Of a stretch of 64,000 bases of DNA, positions 35,189 through 43,511 are shown in pieces. The stretch covers positions 248,001-312,000 of the forward strand of contig NZ_BDCH01000029.1 in assembly GCF_001613405.1 (NCBI RefSeq), written 5' to 3'. How positions within the stretch are numbered: the first letter of the stretch is position 1; each line of letters begins with the position of its first letter. The DNA is from Nocardia crassostreae (GTDB lineage Bacteria > Actinomycetota > Actinomycetes > Mycobacteriales > Mycobacteriaceae). Under the pieces are notes generated by a model. The model was not told the origin of the DNA. It searched no databases and worked only from the letters and a program-made list of their open reading frames with translations. The translations under genes were made by a program, and so were the position numbers.

Positions 35189-35998
35189 CTAGTTGGGGAG
35201 GGGGTTCGGGTCCAGGGGCTGTTCGGGGACGGCCTTGGTGATGGCGTTCGAGACCTCTTGTAGGGGAGTGGGTCCGGCGTCGTTGGCCATGGTGAGGGCG
35301 ATGTAGGTGCCGCGGTCGACGGCGAACCAGGTGCCGGAGGTCGCCCCACTCGTGGGGTCCTTCACCTCGAACCAGCTGACACCGTTCACCACCTGCAACG
35401 AGGAAGCTCGGTTGAATTCCAGCGGCCGCCCCAGCCCGCAGCGCAGCACAATGGGTTCGCCGCCTTCGGGCAGCTGCCACGCCTTGGTCGCGGCGGGCGC
35501 GGGCTGCCGCAGTTCGGCGGCCGTGTAATCGCCGATCTTGTCCGGAAGTTCGGGCAGCAGCGTCGAGCAGGCCGGACCGGTGGCCCCGGGCGCATCCACC
35601 GCGCCGAGGGCGAGGGGTTCGCGGACCGGATTGCGATTGGCGATGACGCCCGCGACGAGAACACCGACCACGAGCGCGATCGGGAGGGCGACCGCGGTCG
35701 CGATGAGCGCGGGGGAGCGCCGGGGAGAGAAATCCTCATCGGACAGCTCACGCGCCGCCGCATCGGCGGCCTTCGTCTCGGCCGGGGCGGGGGCGCTCGA
35801 CTTTCCGAGCGTGACGGCGTCGTCGGTGGAATCGGTGCCGTTCGCGGCGGCTGCGGTATCGGACCGGTCGGGGCTTCCCGCAGGGGTGGCGTTCGCGCCG
35901 AGATCGGGATCCTGTGCAGCGGTGGGTGGGGCTGCGGGCTGGTCCGTCGCGTCCGGGTGGGTGTTCTCCGGTTCGCTGCCGCGGGTGTCGTTGCTCAT
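35189..35998 (-). CDS. DUF3515 family protein, membrane anchored
   Basis: About 269 aa. A long Pro/Ala/Asp-rich N-terminus is followed by one membrane helix (ALIATAVALPIALVVGVLVA) and an extracytoplasmic domain with two Cys (ACSTLL, LRCGLGRPLEF) likely to pair. This is the DUF3515 family, present in mycobacteria between ddl and thiL (Rv2980). An in-frame ATG at 36085 could extend it by 29 residues. Function unknown; a surface or cell-wall role is plausible. Confidence 0.8.
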   Translation of the reverse strand: MSNDTRGSEPENTHPDATDQPAAPPTAAQDPDLGANATPAGSPDRSDTAAAANGTDSTDDAVTLGKSSAPAPAETKAADAAARELSDEDFSPRRSPALIATAVALPIALVVGVLVAGVIANRNPVREPLALGAVDAPGATGPACSTLLPELPDKIGDYTAAELRQPAPAATKAWQLPEGGEPIVLRCGLGRPLEFNRASSLQVVNGVSWFEVKDPTSGATSGTWFAVDRGTYIALTMANDAGPTPLQEVSNAITKAVPEQPLDPNPLPN

Positions 35999-36178
35999 CC
36001 GGTCGTCGGTCCCCGATCGTGCCGCGCCGGGCACAGCGGAGCCCGGCTGGTGGTCGTCGATTGCGGGTTCGAGGGTACCGTTCATACGTTTGCCAGCCGC
36101 ATCACACTCAGTACCGAGGAGACCGTCATCACCGCCAGCAGCGGGCCGGACCTGTCCAAGCCGTCAGCGGCCGCCACC

Positions 36179-37219
36179 GTGCGCGAGCTCGGGGAGTTCG
36201 CGCTGATCGACCGCATCAATGCCGGGCGCACCCAGGCGCCGGGCGTATTGATGGGGCCGGGCGACGATGCCGCGCTGGTCGCCGCACCGGCGGGGCGGTT
36301 CGTGGTGACCACCGACATGCTGCTGGAGAATCGTCACTTTCGTCTGGATTGGTCCAGCCCCCAGGACATCGGCCGCAAAGCCATCGCCCAGAACGCCGCG
36401 GACGTGGTCGCCATGGGCGCCCGCCCGAGCGCCTTCGTGGTCGCCCTGGGCTGCCCCTCCGACACCCCGGTCGCCTTCGTCGAAGCCCTCGCCGACGGCA
36501 TGTGGGCCGAGGCCGAGCGCGCCGGAGCGTCCATCGCGGGCGGCGATATGGTGCGCAGTTCGCAGATCGTCATCTCGGTAACCGCATTCGGCGATCCTCT
36601 TGGGCCCGAAGTGATTACACGCTCGGGCGCCCGCCCCGGCGACATCGTGGCGGTGGCCGGTCGCCTAGGCTGGTCGGCGGCGGGCCTGGCCGCGCTCTCG
36701 GCCGGAGCGGATCTCGACCGCTTCGCGGAAGCCGTTGCCGCACACAGGGTTCCACAGCCGCGCTACGAGGCGGTACTCGAACTGCCCAGTCGCGCGCTGC
36801 CGGGACCGTCGGCCGCACCGCATCCGGGTGCCGCGGCGAGACCGGACGCCGCGCGGACGGGTGAGGCTGTGGCAGGCCGAAGTTCGGCGGGCGCAGTGGC
36901 CATCACCGCGCTCACGGACGTGTCCGACGGGCTGCTCGCCGATCTCGGGCATATCGCCGAATCTTCCGGTGTGGCTGTCGATCTCGATTCGGTGGCCCTG
37001 CGGGATGCGGCGCTCGAAACGGTGGCGGAGGCGCTCGGGGCGGACGCGCTCGACTGGGTGCTGGCGGGTGGGGAGGACCATGCGTTCGCGGCGACGTTTT
37101 CCGGAAATGGGGATCTGCCTGCGGGTTGGGTGGCCATTGGACGCGTGGTCGCGGGCACGGGGGTGACCGTGGATGGGGTCGCTCGGTCCGGACCTACCGG
37201 TTGGGAATCCTTCGCATAG
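36179..37219 (+). CDS. thiL: thiamine-monophosphate kinase
   Basis: Last step of thiamine diphosphate synthesis. VRELGEFALIDRI, GVLMGPGDDAALV, VVTTDMLLENRHF and SIAGGDMVRSSQIVIS are the AIRS-type kinase motifs, and LTDVSDGLLADLGHIA follows. I give GTG 36179 as the first credible start (346 aa). An AGGAG ribosome site lies earlier, at 36116-36121, followed by GTC ATC where GTG would fit; the true start may be there. An insert of about 25 Ala/Pro-rich residues lies near residue 210. Confidence 0.9.
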   Translation: MRELGEFALIDRINAGRTQAPGVLMGPGDDAALVAAPAGRFVVTTDMLLENRHFRLDWSSPQDIGRKAIAQNAADVVAMGARPSAFVVALGCPSDTPVAFVEALADGMWAEAERAGASIAGGDMVRSSQIVISVTAFGDPLGPEVITRSGARPGDIVAVAGRLGWSAAGLAALSAGADLDRFAEAVAAHRVPQPRYEAVLELPSRALPGPSAAPHPGAAARPDAARTGEAVAGRSSAGAVAITALTDVSDGLLADLGHIAESSGVAVDLDSVALRDAALETVAEALGADALDWVLAGGEDHAFAATFSGNGDLPAGWVAIGRVVAGTGVTVDGVARSGPTGWESFA

Positions 37220-37267
37220 GAGGGTGGGGGTTTCGTCGTGGAAGTGGGCCGGATAGGTTATCCCGAC

Positions 37268-37945
37268 ATGGGCGGAAAACCACTGTCGGAAGTCATCGAT
37301 TCGGGCTGGGCCGAGGCCCTCGAACCGGTGGCCGACCGCATTGCCGAGATGGGCGAATTCCTGCGTACCGAGAACGCCGCCGGGCGTGGCTATCTCCCCA
37401 AGGGGGAGAATGTGCTGCGCGCCTTCCAGCGGCCGTTCGACAAGGTGCGGGTGCTCATTGTCGGCCAGGATCCCTACCCGACCCCGGGTCACGCCATGGG
37501 ATTGAGTTTCTCGGTGGCGACGGATGTTTCGCCGGTGCCGCGCAGTCTGGCCAATATCTTCTCCGAGTACTCCAAGGACCTGGAGTTGTCGACGCCGTCG
37601 AACGGCGATCTGTCGCCGTGGTCGGATCAGGGCGTGCTCATGCTGAACCGAGTTCTCACCGTGCGCCCGGGCGAGTCGGCCTCGCATCGGGGCAAGGGCT
37701 GGGAAGCGGTGACGGAGCAGGCGATTCGGGCGCTGGTCGCCCGTGACCAGCCACTTGTCGCCATTCTGTGGGGCCGGGACGCCTCGACGTTGAAGCCGAT
37801 GCTGGGGTCGACGCCCTACCTCGAATCCGCCCATCCCTCACCATTGTCTGCTTCGCGAGGATTCTTCGGATCTCGTCCGTTCTCACGTACCAACGAATTG
37901 CTGGGTACATTAGGGGCCGCGCCGGTGGACTGGCGTCTGCCGTAG
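37268..37945 (+). CDS. ung: uracil-DNA glycosylase, family 1
   Basis: 225 aa. Removes uracil from DNA. VLIVGQDPYPTPGHAMGLSF holds the catalytic Asp, GVLMLNRVLTV follows, and the DNA-entry loop is HPSPLSASRGFFGSRPFS. It follows thiL by 48 bp, an arrangement conserved in mycobacteria (Rv2977c-Rv2976c). ATG 37268 matches the family; an upstream GTG at 37238 is possible. Confidence 0.95.
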   Translation: MGGKPLSEVIDSGWAEALEPVADRIAEMGEFLRTENAAGRGYLPKGENVLRAFQRPFDKVRVLIVGQDPYPTPGHAMGLSFSVATDVSPVPRSLANIFSEYSKDLELSTPSNGDLSPWSDQGVLMLNRVLTVRPGESASHRGKGWEAVTEQAIRALVARDQPLVAILWGRDASTLKPMLGSTPYLESAHPSPLSASRGFFGSRPFSRTNELLGTLGAAPVDWRLP

Positions 37946-37980
37946 GGCGCGTATCCGTAGATCCGATCAGGAGCATGTGT

Positions 37981-38233
37981 ATGCAGAACAAGACTGCCCG
38001 TGGTGTTTTCGTCGCGCTTGCCGCGGGTGCCGCTTTCGCTGTGGCCCCCCGCCGCGAATGCCGCGCCGTTGACGTTGGAACCGGCCCCCGTCGAGACGGC
38101 CCCGGCCGCTCCCGTCGCGAGCCTGTTCGACACCAATAGCGCGACCACGATGTCGTCGAGCGTGACGTCCCGGGTGGCGTGCATCTTCCAGTCGATCAGT
38201 CAGCAGCTGGACTGCTTCACCGGTCACCAGTAA
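37981..38233 (+). pseudogene. small secreted protein, frameshifted in a C run
   Basis: ATG 37981 has AGGAG seven bases upstream and opens a signal peptide, MQNKTARGVFVALAAGAAFA. The frame breaks in a run of six C at about 38046-38051. With one C removed it reads on as PAANAAPLTLEPAPVETAP, with signal cleavage after ANA, and ends FQSISQQLDCFTGHQ at TAA 38233. The mature part would be about 55 residues with two Cys. No family recognised. The homopolymer site makes a sequencing error likely. Confidence 0.65.
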
Positions 38234-38729
38234 TTCGACGCACCATTCGCACTTCGAGTGCGGGAGTGAAGGCTTCGACTCGGCGTTCGCCGTCGAGTTC
38301 GAAGCCGTACTTTTTGTAGAAGGCCTGCGCGCGCGGATTCTCCTCGAAGACCCACAGGCTGGTGTCGGCATCCTCGACCAGCACCGCGCGCATCAGATCG
38401 TGCGCCACGCCCGTGCCGTACCAGGCGGCGCGCACATACAGTGCGAAGAGCTGGCGGGGTGTTACCGCTGATTCGTCCGGCGCCGCGCCTTCGCGAGCGA
38501 ATCCGATGACTTCGTCACCCACGACCGCGACGGTGTTGAGGTCGGGATATTCGACGCGCATGCGCTCGTTCTGCTCCGCCAGCCGATCGACATCGAAGGC
38601 GTCGAGCACGTGCGCGGGCACCAGCTCCTGATATGCCTCGCGCCAGCACGCGATATGGCATTCCGCGAGGGAGCGGACGTGCTCGGCTGCCAATGGCACG
38701 ACGCGCCATGGCATCGATGCGGACGGCAC
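38217..38729 (-). CDS. GNAT-family N-acetyltransferase
   Basis: 170 aa. ECHIACWREAYQELVPAHVL is the typical start of this subgroup, ALYVRAAWYGTGVAHDLMRA the acetyl-CoA loop, and WVFEENPRAQAFYKKYGFEL the C-terminal motif. Substrate unknown. The start is ATG 38729 or 38714. It overlaps the convergent secreted-peptide gene by 17 bp. Confidence 0.85.
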   Translation of the reverse strand: MPSASMPWRVVPLAAEHVRSLAECHIACWREAYQELVPAHVLDAFDVDRLAEQNERMRVEYPDLNTVAVVGDEVIGFAREGAAPDESAVTPRQLFALYVRAAWYGTGVAHDLMRAVLVEDADTSLWVFEENPRAQAFYKKYGFELDGERRVEAFTPALEVRMVRRITGDR

Positions 38730-38755
38730 GTGCGGGCTCCCTTCCCGAGAACGAC

Positions 38756-38793
38756 AAAAACCCCGGCCACCCCATTATGGGTGCCGGGGTTCT
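38756..38793 (-). terminator. rpmB terminator
   Basis: On the minus strand GAACCCCGGCACCC folds with GGGTGGCCGGGGTT (one bulged base) and is followed by TTTTT. It starts 14 bp after the rpmB stop. Confidence 0.85.
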
Positions 38794-38806
38794 CGAAAGC
38801 TGAAAA

Positions 38807-38998
38807 TCAGCCGCGCACGACCTTGCCGGCCTTCAGGCAGGAGGTGCACACGTTCATGCGGCGGGTGTTGCCCGGGGCAACCTGCGCACGAACAGTCTGG
38901 ATATTCGGGTTCCAGCGACGGTTGGTGCGCCGGTGCGAGTGCGAAACCGACTTACCGAAGCCGGGGCCCTTGGCGCAAACGTCGCAGACGGCAGCCAT
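38807..38998 (-). CDS. rpmB: 50S ribosomal protein L28
   Basis: 63 aa. CDVCAKGPGFGKSVSHSHRR opens it and CTSCLKAGKVVRG closes it; the two CxxC pairs show the zinc-binding form. The ATG at 38998 (MAAVCDVCAK) fits; six more residues are open upstream. It diverges from the DAK2 gene as in mycobacteria. Confidence 0.95.
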   Translation of the reverse strand: MAAVCDVCAKGPGFGKSVSHSHRRTNRRWNPNIQTVRAQVAPGNTRRMNVCTSCLKAGKVVRG

Positions 38999-39290
38999 AG
39001 TCGCGAGCTCCTTCATGTCATGTTGGGACCCGCTGCACAGTGCACAGCGTGTCCGAAAACTTAAATGTCGTGGACGTGCCTACCAGCGAATAGCTGGCGA
39101 ACGCGAGCCGAAACCTGAGAGGGCAGGACCGGTGCCCGCGTCGGGCAACCCTGCGAGACTAACCGCCCCTGCTGTCCGATGTCCAATTGGCCCCCCGTTC
39201 GCTGACCCTCGCCCATCGCACCAACACCAGGTGACAGCACGGTGTCGGCCGTCGCGACTAGGCTGGCCACCGGGGTCGCGACAACACGCT

Positions 39291-41051
39291 ATGAGCGAGA
39301 GGACGGTGACGGTGCCCGCGGTAGGGGACGCACTCGACGGTACCGCGCTACTGCGCTGGGCCCAGGCCTGCCTGACCGCCCTCGAACGCCACCGAGACGA
39401 AATAAACGCCCTCAATGTCTTCCCCGTCCCCGACTCCGACACCGGCACCAACCTCCTCAACACCATGCGCGCCGCCCTCCGCGCCGCCGAATCCGCCGAT
39501 TCGTTGTCTCCTGGCGAAACCGTGGGTGTGACCGAGGTCGCGGGTCGTGAGTTGGGCGGGGCGGTGAGCGCCTATTCGGTTGCGGGGGCCTTGGCTCGGG
39601 GGGCTACGGCGGGGGCGCGGGGGAATTCGGGGATCATCCTGTCGCAGGTGCTGCGGGGAGTGGCGGAGGCGGTGTGTGATGGAGCGCTCACCGAGCGGTC
39701 GCTTCGGGTGGCGTTGCGGGCGGCGGCGGTATTGGTTCGGGAGGCGTTGAGTTCGCCTATCGAGGGGACCATGCTCACCGTGCTCGATTGTGCTGCGGAG
39801 AGTGCGAGGGAATGTCCGGAGCGGTCGTTGTCGGCGGTGGCGCTGGCCGCGGCGGATGGGGCGGCCAAGGCGTTGGAGGAGACGCCGTCGCAATTGGGCG
39901 TGCTGCGCGAGGCGGGGGTGGTGGATGCCGGGGCGCGGGGGTTGCTGGTGCTGTTGGACGAGTTGGTTGTCGTGGCAGGTGGGCAGCCGCCGACGCGGCC
40001 GACATACCGGCGGGGCGAGTTCGGAACGGCATCGCTCGCACCGTCGGGTCAGGACGTGATCGTGCGATCGGGGGGCGCGAATTCTGTTGGGGTGGGAGTG
40101 GATTCGGGGGAACGGGCCTACGGTGGAGTGGGGGGATCCGTGGGTGAGGCGAGTGCTCCGATGTACGAGGTCATGTATCGGCTGAGCGATTCCGATGACG
40201 GGCGGGCGGCGCGGTTGCGGGATCGGCTGGCGGAGTTGGGGGATTCGGTCGTCGTGGTGGGGGGCGGGGCGGGGGCCTGGTCGGCGCATGTGCATTGCGC
40301 GGATGCCGGTGCCGCCGTGGAGGCGGGGTTGGCCGCGGGCGTGCTCGCGGGGATCCGGATCGAGACGCTGGCGGTGTCCGAGCATGCGCCGGAGCAGCCG
40401 GTGGATCGGGGGATTCTGGCGGTGGCCGCGGGGGAGGGTGCGGTGCGGTTGTTCGAGGATTCGGGGGCCGCCGTGCTCGAAGGGGAGGTGACGCCGGAGG
40501 CATTGCTGGCGGGGATTCGGGGATTGCCGCATCGGGAGGTGCTGGTGTTGCCGAACGGGGCATTGCCCGCGCACGAGTTGGTCGCGGTGAGTGTGGCGGC
40601 TCGGGATGGGCAGCGGGAGGTTTTGATGCTGCCGAGCGCGTCCATGGTGCAGGGGCTGGCCGCCTTGTCCATGCACGATGCGGGGCGGATCGCGGTGGAC
40701 GATGCCTTCGCCATGTCGGAGGCGGCGGCCGGAACGCGGTGGGGCGCTTTGCGAGTCGCACCGGAGCGGGCCTTGACCATTGTGGGGAACTGCGCCGCGG
40801 GCGACGGGTTGGGACTGGTCGGGCACGATGTGGTGGTGATCGATCCGGATGTGCGGGCGGCGGGGCGCACGCTGCTGGATCGGATGCTCGGGCTCGGTGG
40901 GGAATTGGTGACCATGCTCATGGGAGCCGATGCGCCCGAAGGACTTTCGAATGAATTGAGCGAACATGTCGCCACCGGCTTCCCGGGCGTGGAGGTGGTG
41001 GTGTACCCGGGCGGGCAGCCCGGGGATCTCGTGCAGATCGGGGTGGAATAG
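39291..41051 (+). CDS. DAK2-domain (FakA-like) protein
   Basis: 586 aa. The N-terminal Dak2/DhaL domain has NVFPVPDSDTGTNLLNTMRA, with Asp residues for two Mg ions, and GATAGARGNSGIILSQVLRG. A DegV-associated middle and C-terminal part follows. In Firmicutes the homologue FakA is the fatty-acid kinase ATP subunit; here the role is unknown (Rv2974c homologue). It precedes recG by 40 bp, a conserved pair. Codon use changes abruptly near 39505, from C-ending to G-ending. Confidence 0.87.
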   Translation: MSERTVTVPAVGDALDGTALLRWAQACLTALERHRDEINALNVFPVPDSDTGTNLLNTMRAALRAAESADSLSPGETVGVTEVAGRELGGAVSAYSVAGALARGATAGARGNSGIILSQVLRGVAEAVCDGALTERSLRVALRAAAVLVREALSSPIEGTMLTVLDCAAESARECPERSLSAVALAAADGAAKALEETPSQLGVLREAGVVDAGARGLLVLLDELVVVAGGQPPTRPTYRRGEFGTASLAPSGQDVIVRSGGANSVGVGVDSGERAYGGVGGSVGEASAPMYEVMYRLSDSDDGRAARLRDRLAELGDSVVVVGGGAGAWSAHVHCADAGAAVEAGLAAGVLAGIRIETLAVSEHAPEQPVDRGILAVAAGEGAVRLFEDSGAAVLEGEVTPEALLAGIRGLPHREVLVLPNGALPAHELVAVSVAARDGQREVLMLPSASMVQGLAALSMHDAGRIAVDDAFAMSEAAAGTRWGALRVAPERALTIVGNCAAGDGLGLVGHDVVVIDPDVRAAGRTLLDRMLGLGGELVTMLMGADAPEGLSNELSEHVATGFPGVEVVVYPGGQPGDLVQIGVE

Positions 41052-41091
41052 GTGACATACCCGCCCGTGCCGGTCACTTTGGGAGGTTCTG

Positions 41092-43365
41092 ATGGCGACA
41101 CTGAGTGACCGGCTCGACCATGTGCTCGGTGTGAAGGCGGCCGAACCGCTGGCCGAGGCTTTCGATATGCACACGGTCGAGGATCTGCTGCGGCACTATC
41201 CGCTGCGCTATGCCACCCAGGGGCAGCCGCTCACCGAGGAGGCGCCGGAGGAGGGCCAGCACATCACCGTCATGGGCCGGGTCACCAAGACCGAACTGCG
41301 CCCCATGAAGAACCGGCGCGGCAGCCTGCTGAAGGTGGCCCTCGACACCGGCGGCCCGCGCCCGGTGGACATCACTTTCTTCAATGGCGACAAGGTGCGC
41401 TATCTGGTGAAAGACGGTGTGCGAGCGATGATGTCGGGCACCGTGCACTGGTGGCGACCGGATCGCTGGAACCTCTCGCACCCGGACTATCTGATCCTGC
41501 CCGACAAGGAGGACGGTTCGGTCGAGAACCTGACCTCGGTCCGCGGCGGCGGCGCCCTGCGCGGTCTGGCCAATAGCGCGAAAGGCGCGGGCGGCGTGGA
41601 TGTCTCGTTCTTCGAACGCGAATTCATCCCCGTCTACCCGGCCACCGCCAAGGTGCAGAGCTGGGATCTGCTGCGCTGCGTCCGTCAGATCCTCGATCAG
41701 CTCGATCCCATCGACGATCCGTTCCCGGAGGACCTGCGCGCCGAGCATTCCCTGCTCCCGATCTCCGACGCCCTGCGCCTGATCCACCTACCGGAGCACA
41801 AATCCGATATCGAGGAGGCCCGCAACCGCCTGCGTTTCGATGAGGCCCTGGCCTTGCAGTTGGTGCTGGCCGAACGCCGCCATCAGACCGAGGGTCGCGC
41901 CGCCAAGCCCTGCCCGCCCCGCACCGACGGCATTGCCGCCGCCTTCGACAAGCGTCTCCCCTTCGAGCTCACCGAGGGGCAGCGCACCGTCATCGACGAG
42001 ATCTCCGCCGATCTGTGCCGCAACCATCCCATGCACCGCCTGCTGCAGGGCGAGGTCGGCTCCGGCAAGACCATCGTCGCGCTGCACGCCATGCTCCAGG
42101 TGGTCGACAACGGCCAGCAGACCGCCCTGCTCGCGCCGACGGAAGTCCTTGCCGCCCAGCACTATCGGTCGTTGCGGAATATGCTCGGCGATCTGGGCGA
42201 GGCCGGTGAACTGGGCGCGGCCGACAATGCCACCAAGGTGGTCCTGGTGACCGGCTCCATGTCCGCGAGCCAGAAGAAGGCCGCCCTCCTGGACGCCGTC
42301 ACCGGCGAGGCGGGCCTGGTCATCGGCACCCACGCCCTCATTCAGGAGGCCGTCGAATTCTTCGACCTCGGCATGGTCGTGGTCGACGAGCAGCACCGCT
42401 TCGGCGTGGAACAGCGAGATGCCTTGCGTGCCAAGGCCAAGAACGGCGTCAGCCCGCACCTGCTGGTCATGACCGCCACCCCGATCCCGCGCACCATCGC
42501 CATGACCACTCTCGGCGACCTGGAAACCTCCACCCTCACCCAGCTCCCCCGCGGCCGCTCCCCGATCACGTCGAAAGTGTTGCCCGCCAAGGTGAAACCG
42601 TCTTGGGTCGACCGCGCCTGGGAACGCATCCACGAGGAAGTCCAGGCGGGCCGTCAAGCGTATGTGGTCTGCTCCCGCATCGGCGACGAGGACGAGAACG
42701 GAAACGGTAAGGCCAAGGGCCGCAAGAAATCCGAAGAGGAAAAAGAAGGCCCCACCACCCACGCGGCAGTCGACGTGTACGAAATGCTGCGCACCGGCCC
42801 TCTGAAGGACCTACGCGTCGGCCTCCTCCACGGCCGCCTCCCCTCCGAGGAGAAAGACCGCGTCATGCGCTCTTTCAACGACGGCGACATCGACGTCCTG
42901 GTCTGCACCACGGTCGTCGAGGTCGGCGTCGACGTCCCCAACGCCACCGTCATGGCCATAGTCGACGCCGACCGCTTCGGCGTCAGCCAGCTCCACCAGC
43001 TCCGCGGCCGAGTAGGCCGAGGCAAACACGCGGGCCTGTGCCTGCTCATCACCGAATCAAACCCGGTGGGCACAGCCATGTCCCGCCTCGAAGCGGTGGC
43101 GGGCACTACGGACGGCTTCGAACTCGCAGTCCTGGACCTCCGCCAACGCCGCGAAGGCGACGTCCTGGGCTCGGCCCAATCCGGCACCGCCCGAAGCCTC
43201 CGCCTCCTGTCCCTGCTCGACGACCTCGAAGTAATCACCGCCGCACAGCAATTGGCCCGCGAGGTAGTCGAGTCCGACCCCGGCCTGACCAACCACCCGG
43301 GCCTCGCCAGCATGATGCACGCCGCCGTCGACGGCGAACGCCTCGAATACCTAGCGAAGTCTTAA
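41092..43365 (+). CDS. recG: ATP-dependent DNA helicase RecG
   Basis: 757 aa. Reverses stalled forks and processes branched DNA. A wedge/OB domain at the N-terminus is followed by helicase motifs: LLQGEVGSGKTIVA (Walker A), MVVVDEQHRFGVEQR (DEQH), VMTATPIPRT, VLVCTTVVEVGVDVPNAT and QLRGRVGRG. A Lys/Glu-rich insert (GNGKAKGRKKSEEEKEG) interrupts the second helicase domain. ATG 41092 follows GGGAGG. It converges on the RamB-like gene. Confidence 0.95.
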   Translation: MATLSDRLDHVLGVKAAEPLAEAFDMHTVEDLLRHYPLRYATQGQPLTEEAPEEGQHITVMGRVTKTELRPMKNRRGSLLKVALDTGGPRPVDITFFNGDKVRYLVKDGVRAMMSGTVHWWRPDRWNLSHPDYLILPDKEDGSVENLTSVRGGGALRGLANSAKGAGGVDVSFFEREFIPVYPATAKVQSWDLLRCVRQILDQLDPIDDPFPEDLRAEHSLLPISDALRLIHLPEHKSDIEEARNRLRFDEALALQLVLAERRHQTEGRAAKPCPPRTDGIAAAFDKRLPFELTEGQRTVIDEISADLCRNHPMHRLLQGEVGSGKTIVALHAMLQVVDNGQQTALLAPTEVLAAQHYRSLRNMLGDLGEAGELGAADNATKVVLVTGSMSASQKKAALLDAVTGEAGLVIGTHALIQEAVEFFDLGMVVVDEQHRFGVEQRDALRAKAKNGVSPHLLVMTATPIPRTIAMTTLGDLETSTLTQLPRGRSPITSKVLPAKVKPSWVDRAWERIHEEVQAGRQAYVVCSRIGDEDENGNGKAKGRKKSEEEKEGPTTHAAVDVYEMLRTGPLKDLRVGLLHGRLPSEEKDRVMRSFNDGDIDVLVCTTVVEVGVDVPNATVMAIVDADRFGVSQLHQLRGRVGRGKHAGLCLLITESNPVGTAMSRLEAVAGTTDGFELAVLDLRQRREGDVLGSAQSGTARSLRLLSLLDDLEVITAAQQLAREVVESDPGLTNHPGLASMMHAAVDGERLEYLAKS

Positions 43366-43413
43366 GTCCGAATTCGCCGTGCTCCGGTGTGCTGAACCCA
43401 AAGCGCAAAGCTC

Positions 43414-43494
43414 GGGTTCACACCCCTTGTGCTTGGTTCACACCCGGTATTGGTGGTCAATTGGGGGTGTGGACCGGCGGTATTGGGTGTGAAC
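43414..43494. repeat. four copies of an 11-bp motif GGTTCACACCC
   Basis: Two direct copies (about 43415-43425 and 43435-43445) and two reversed ones (43465-43475 with one mismatch, and 43485-43494) between the convergent recG and RamB-like genes. They can form hairpins, so they may be a two-way terminator, or a protein-binding cluster. Confidence 0.6.
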
Positions 43495-43511
43495 TCGGTG
43501 GTGGGGTGGGG

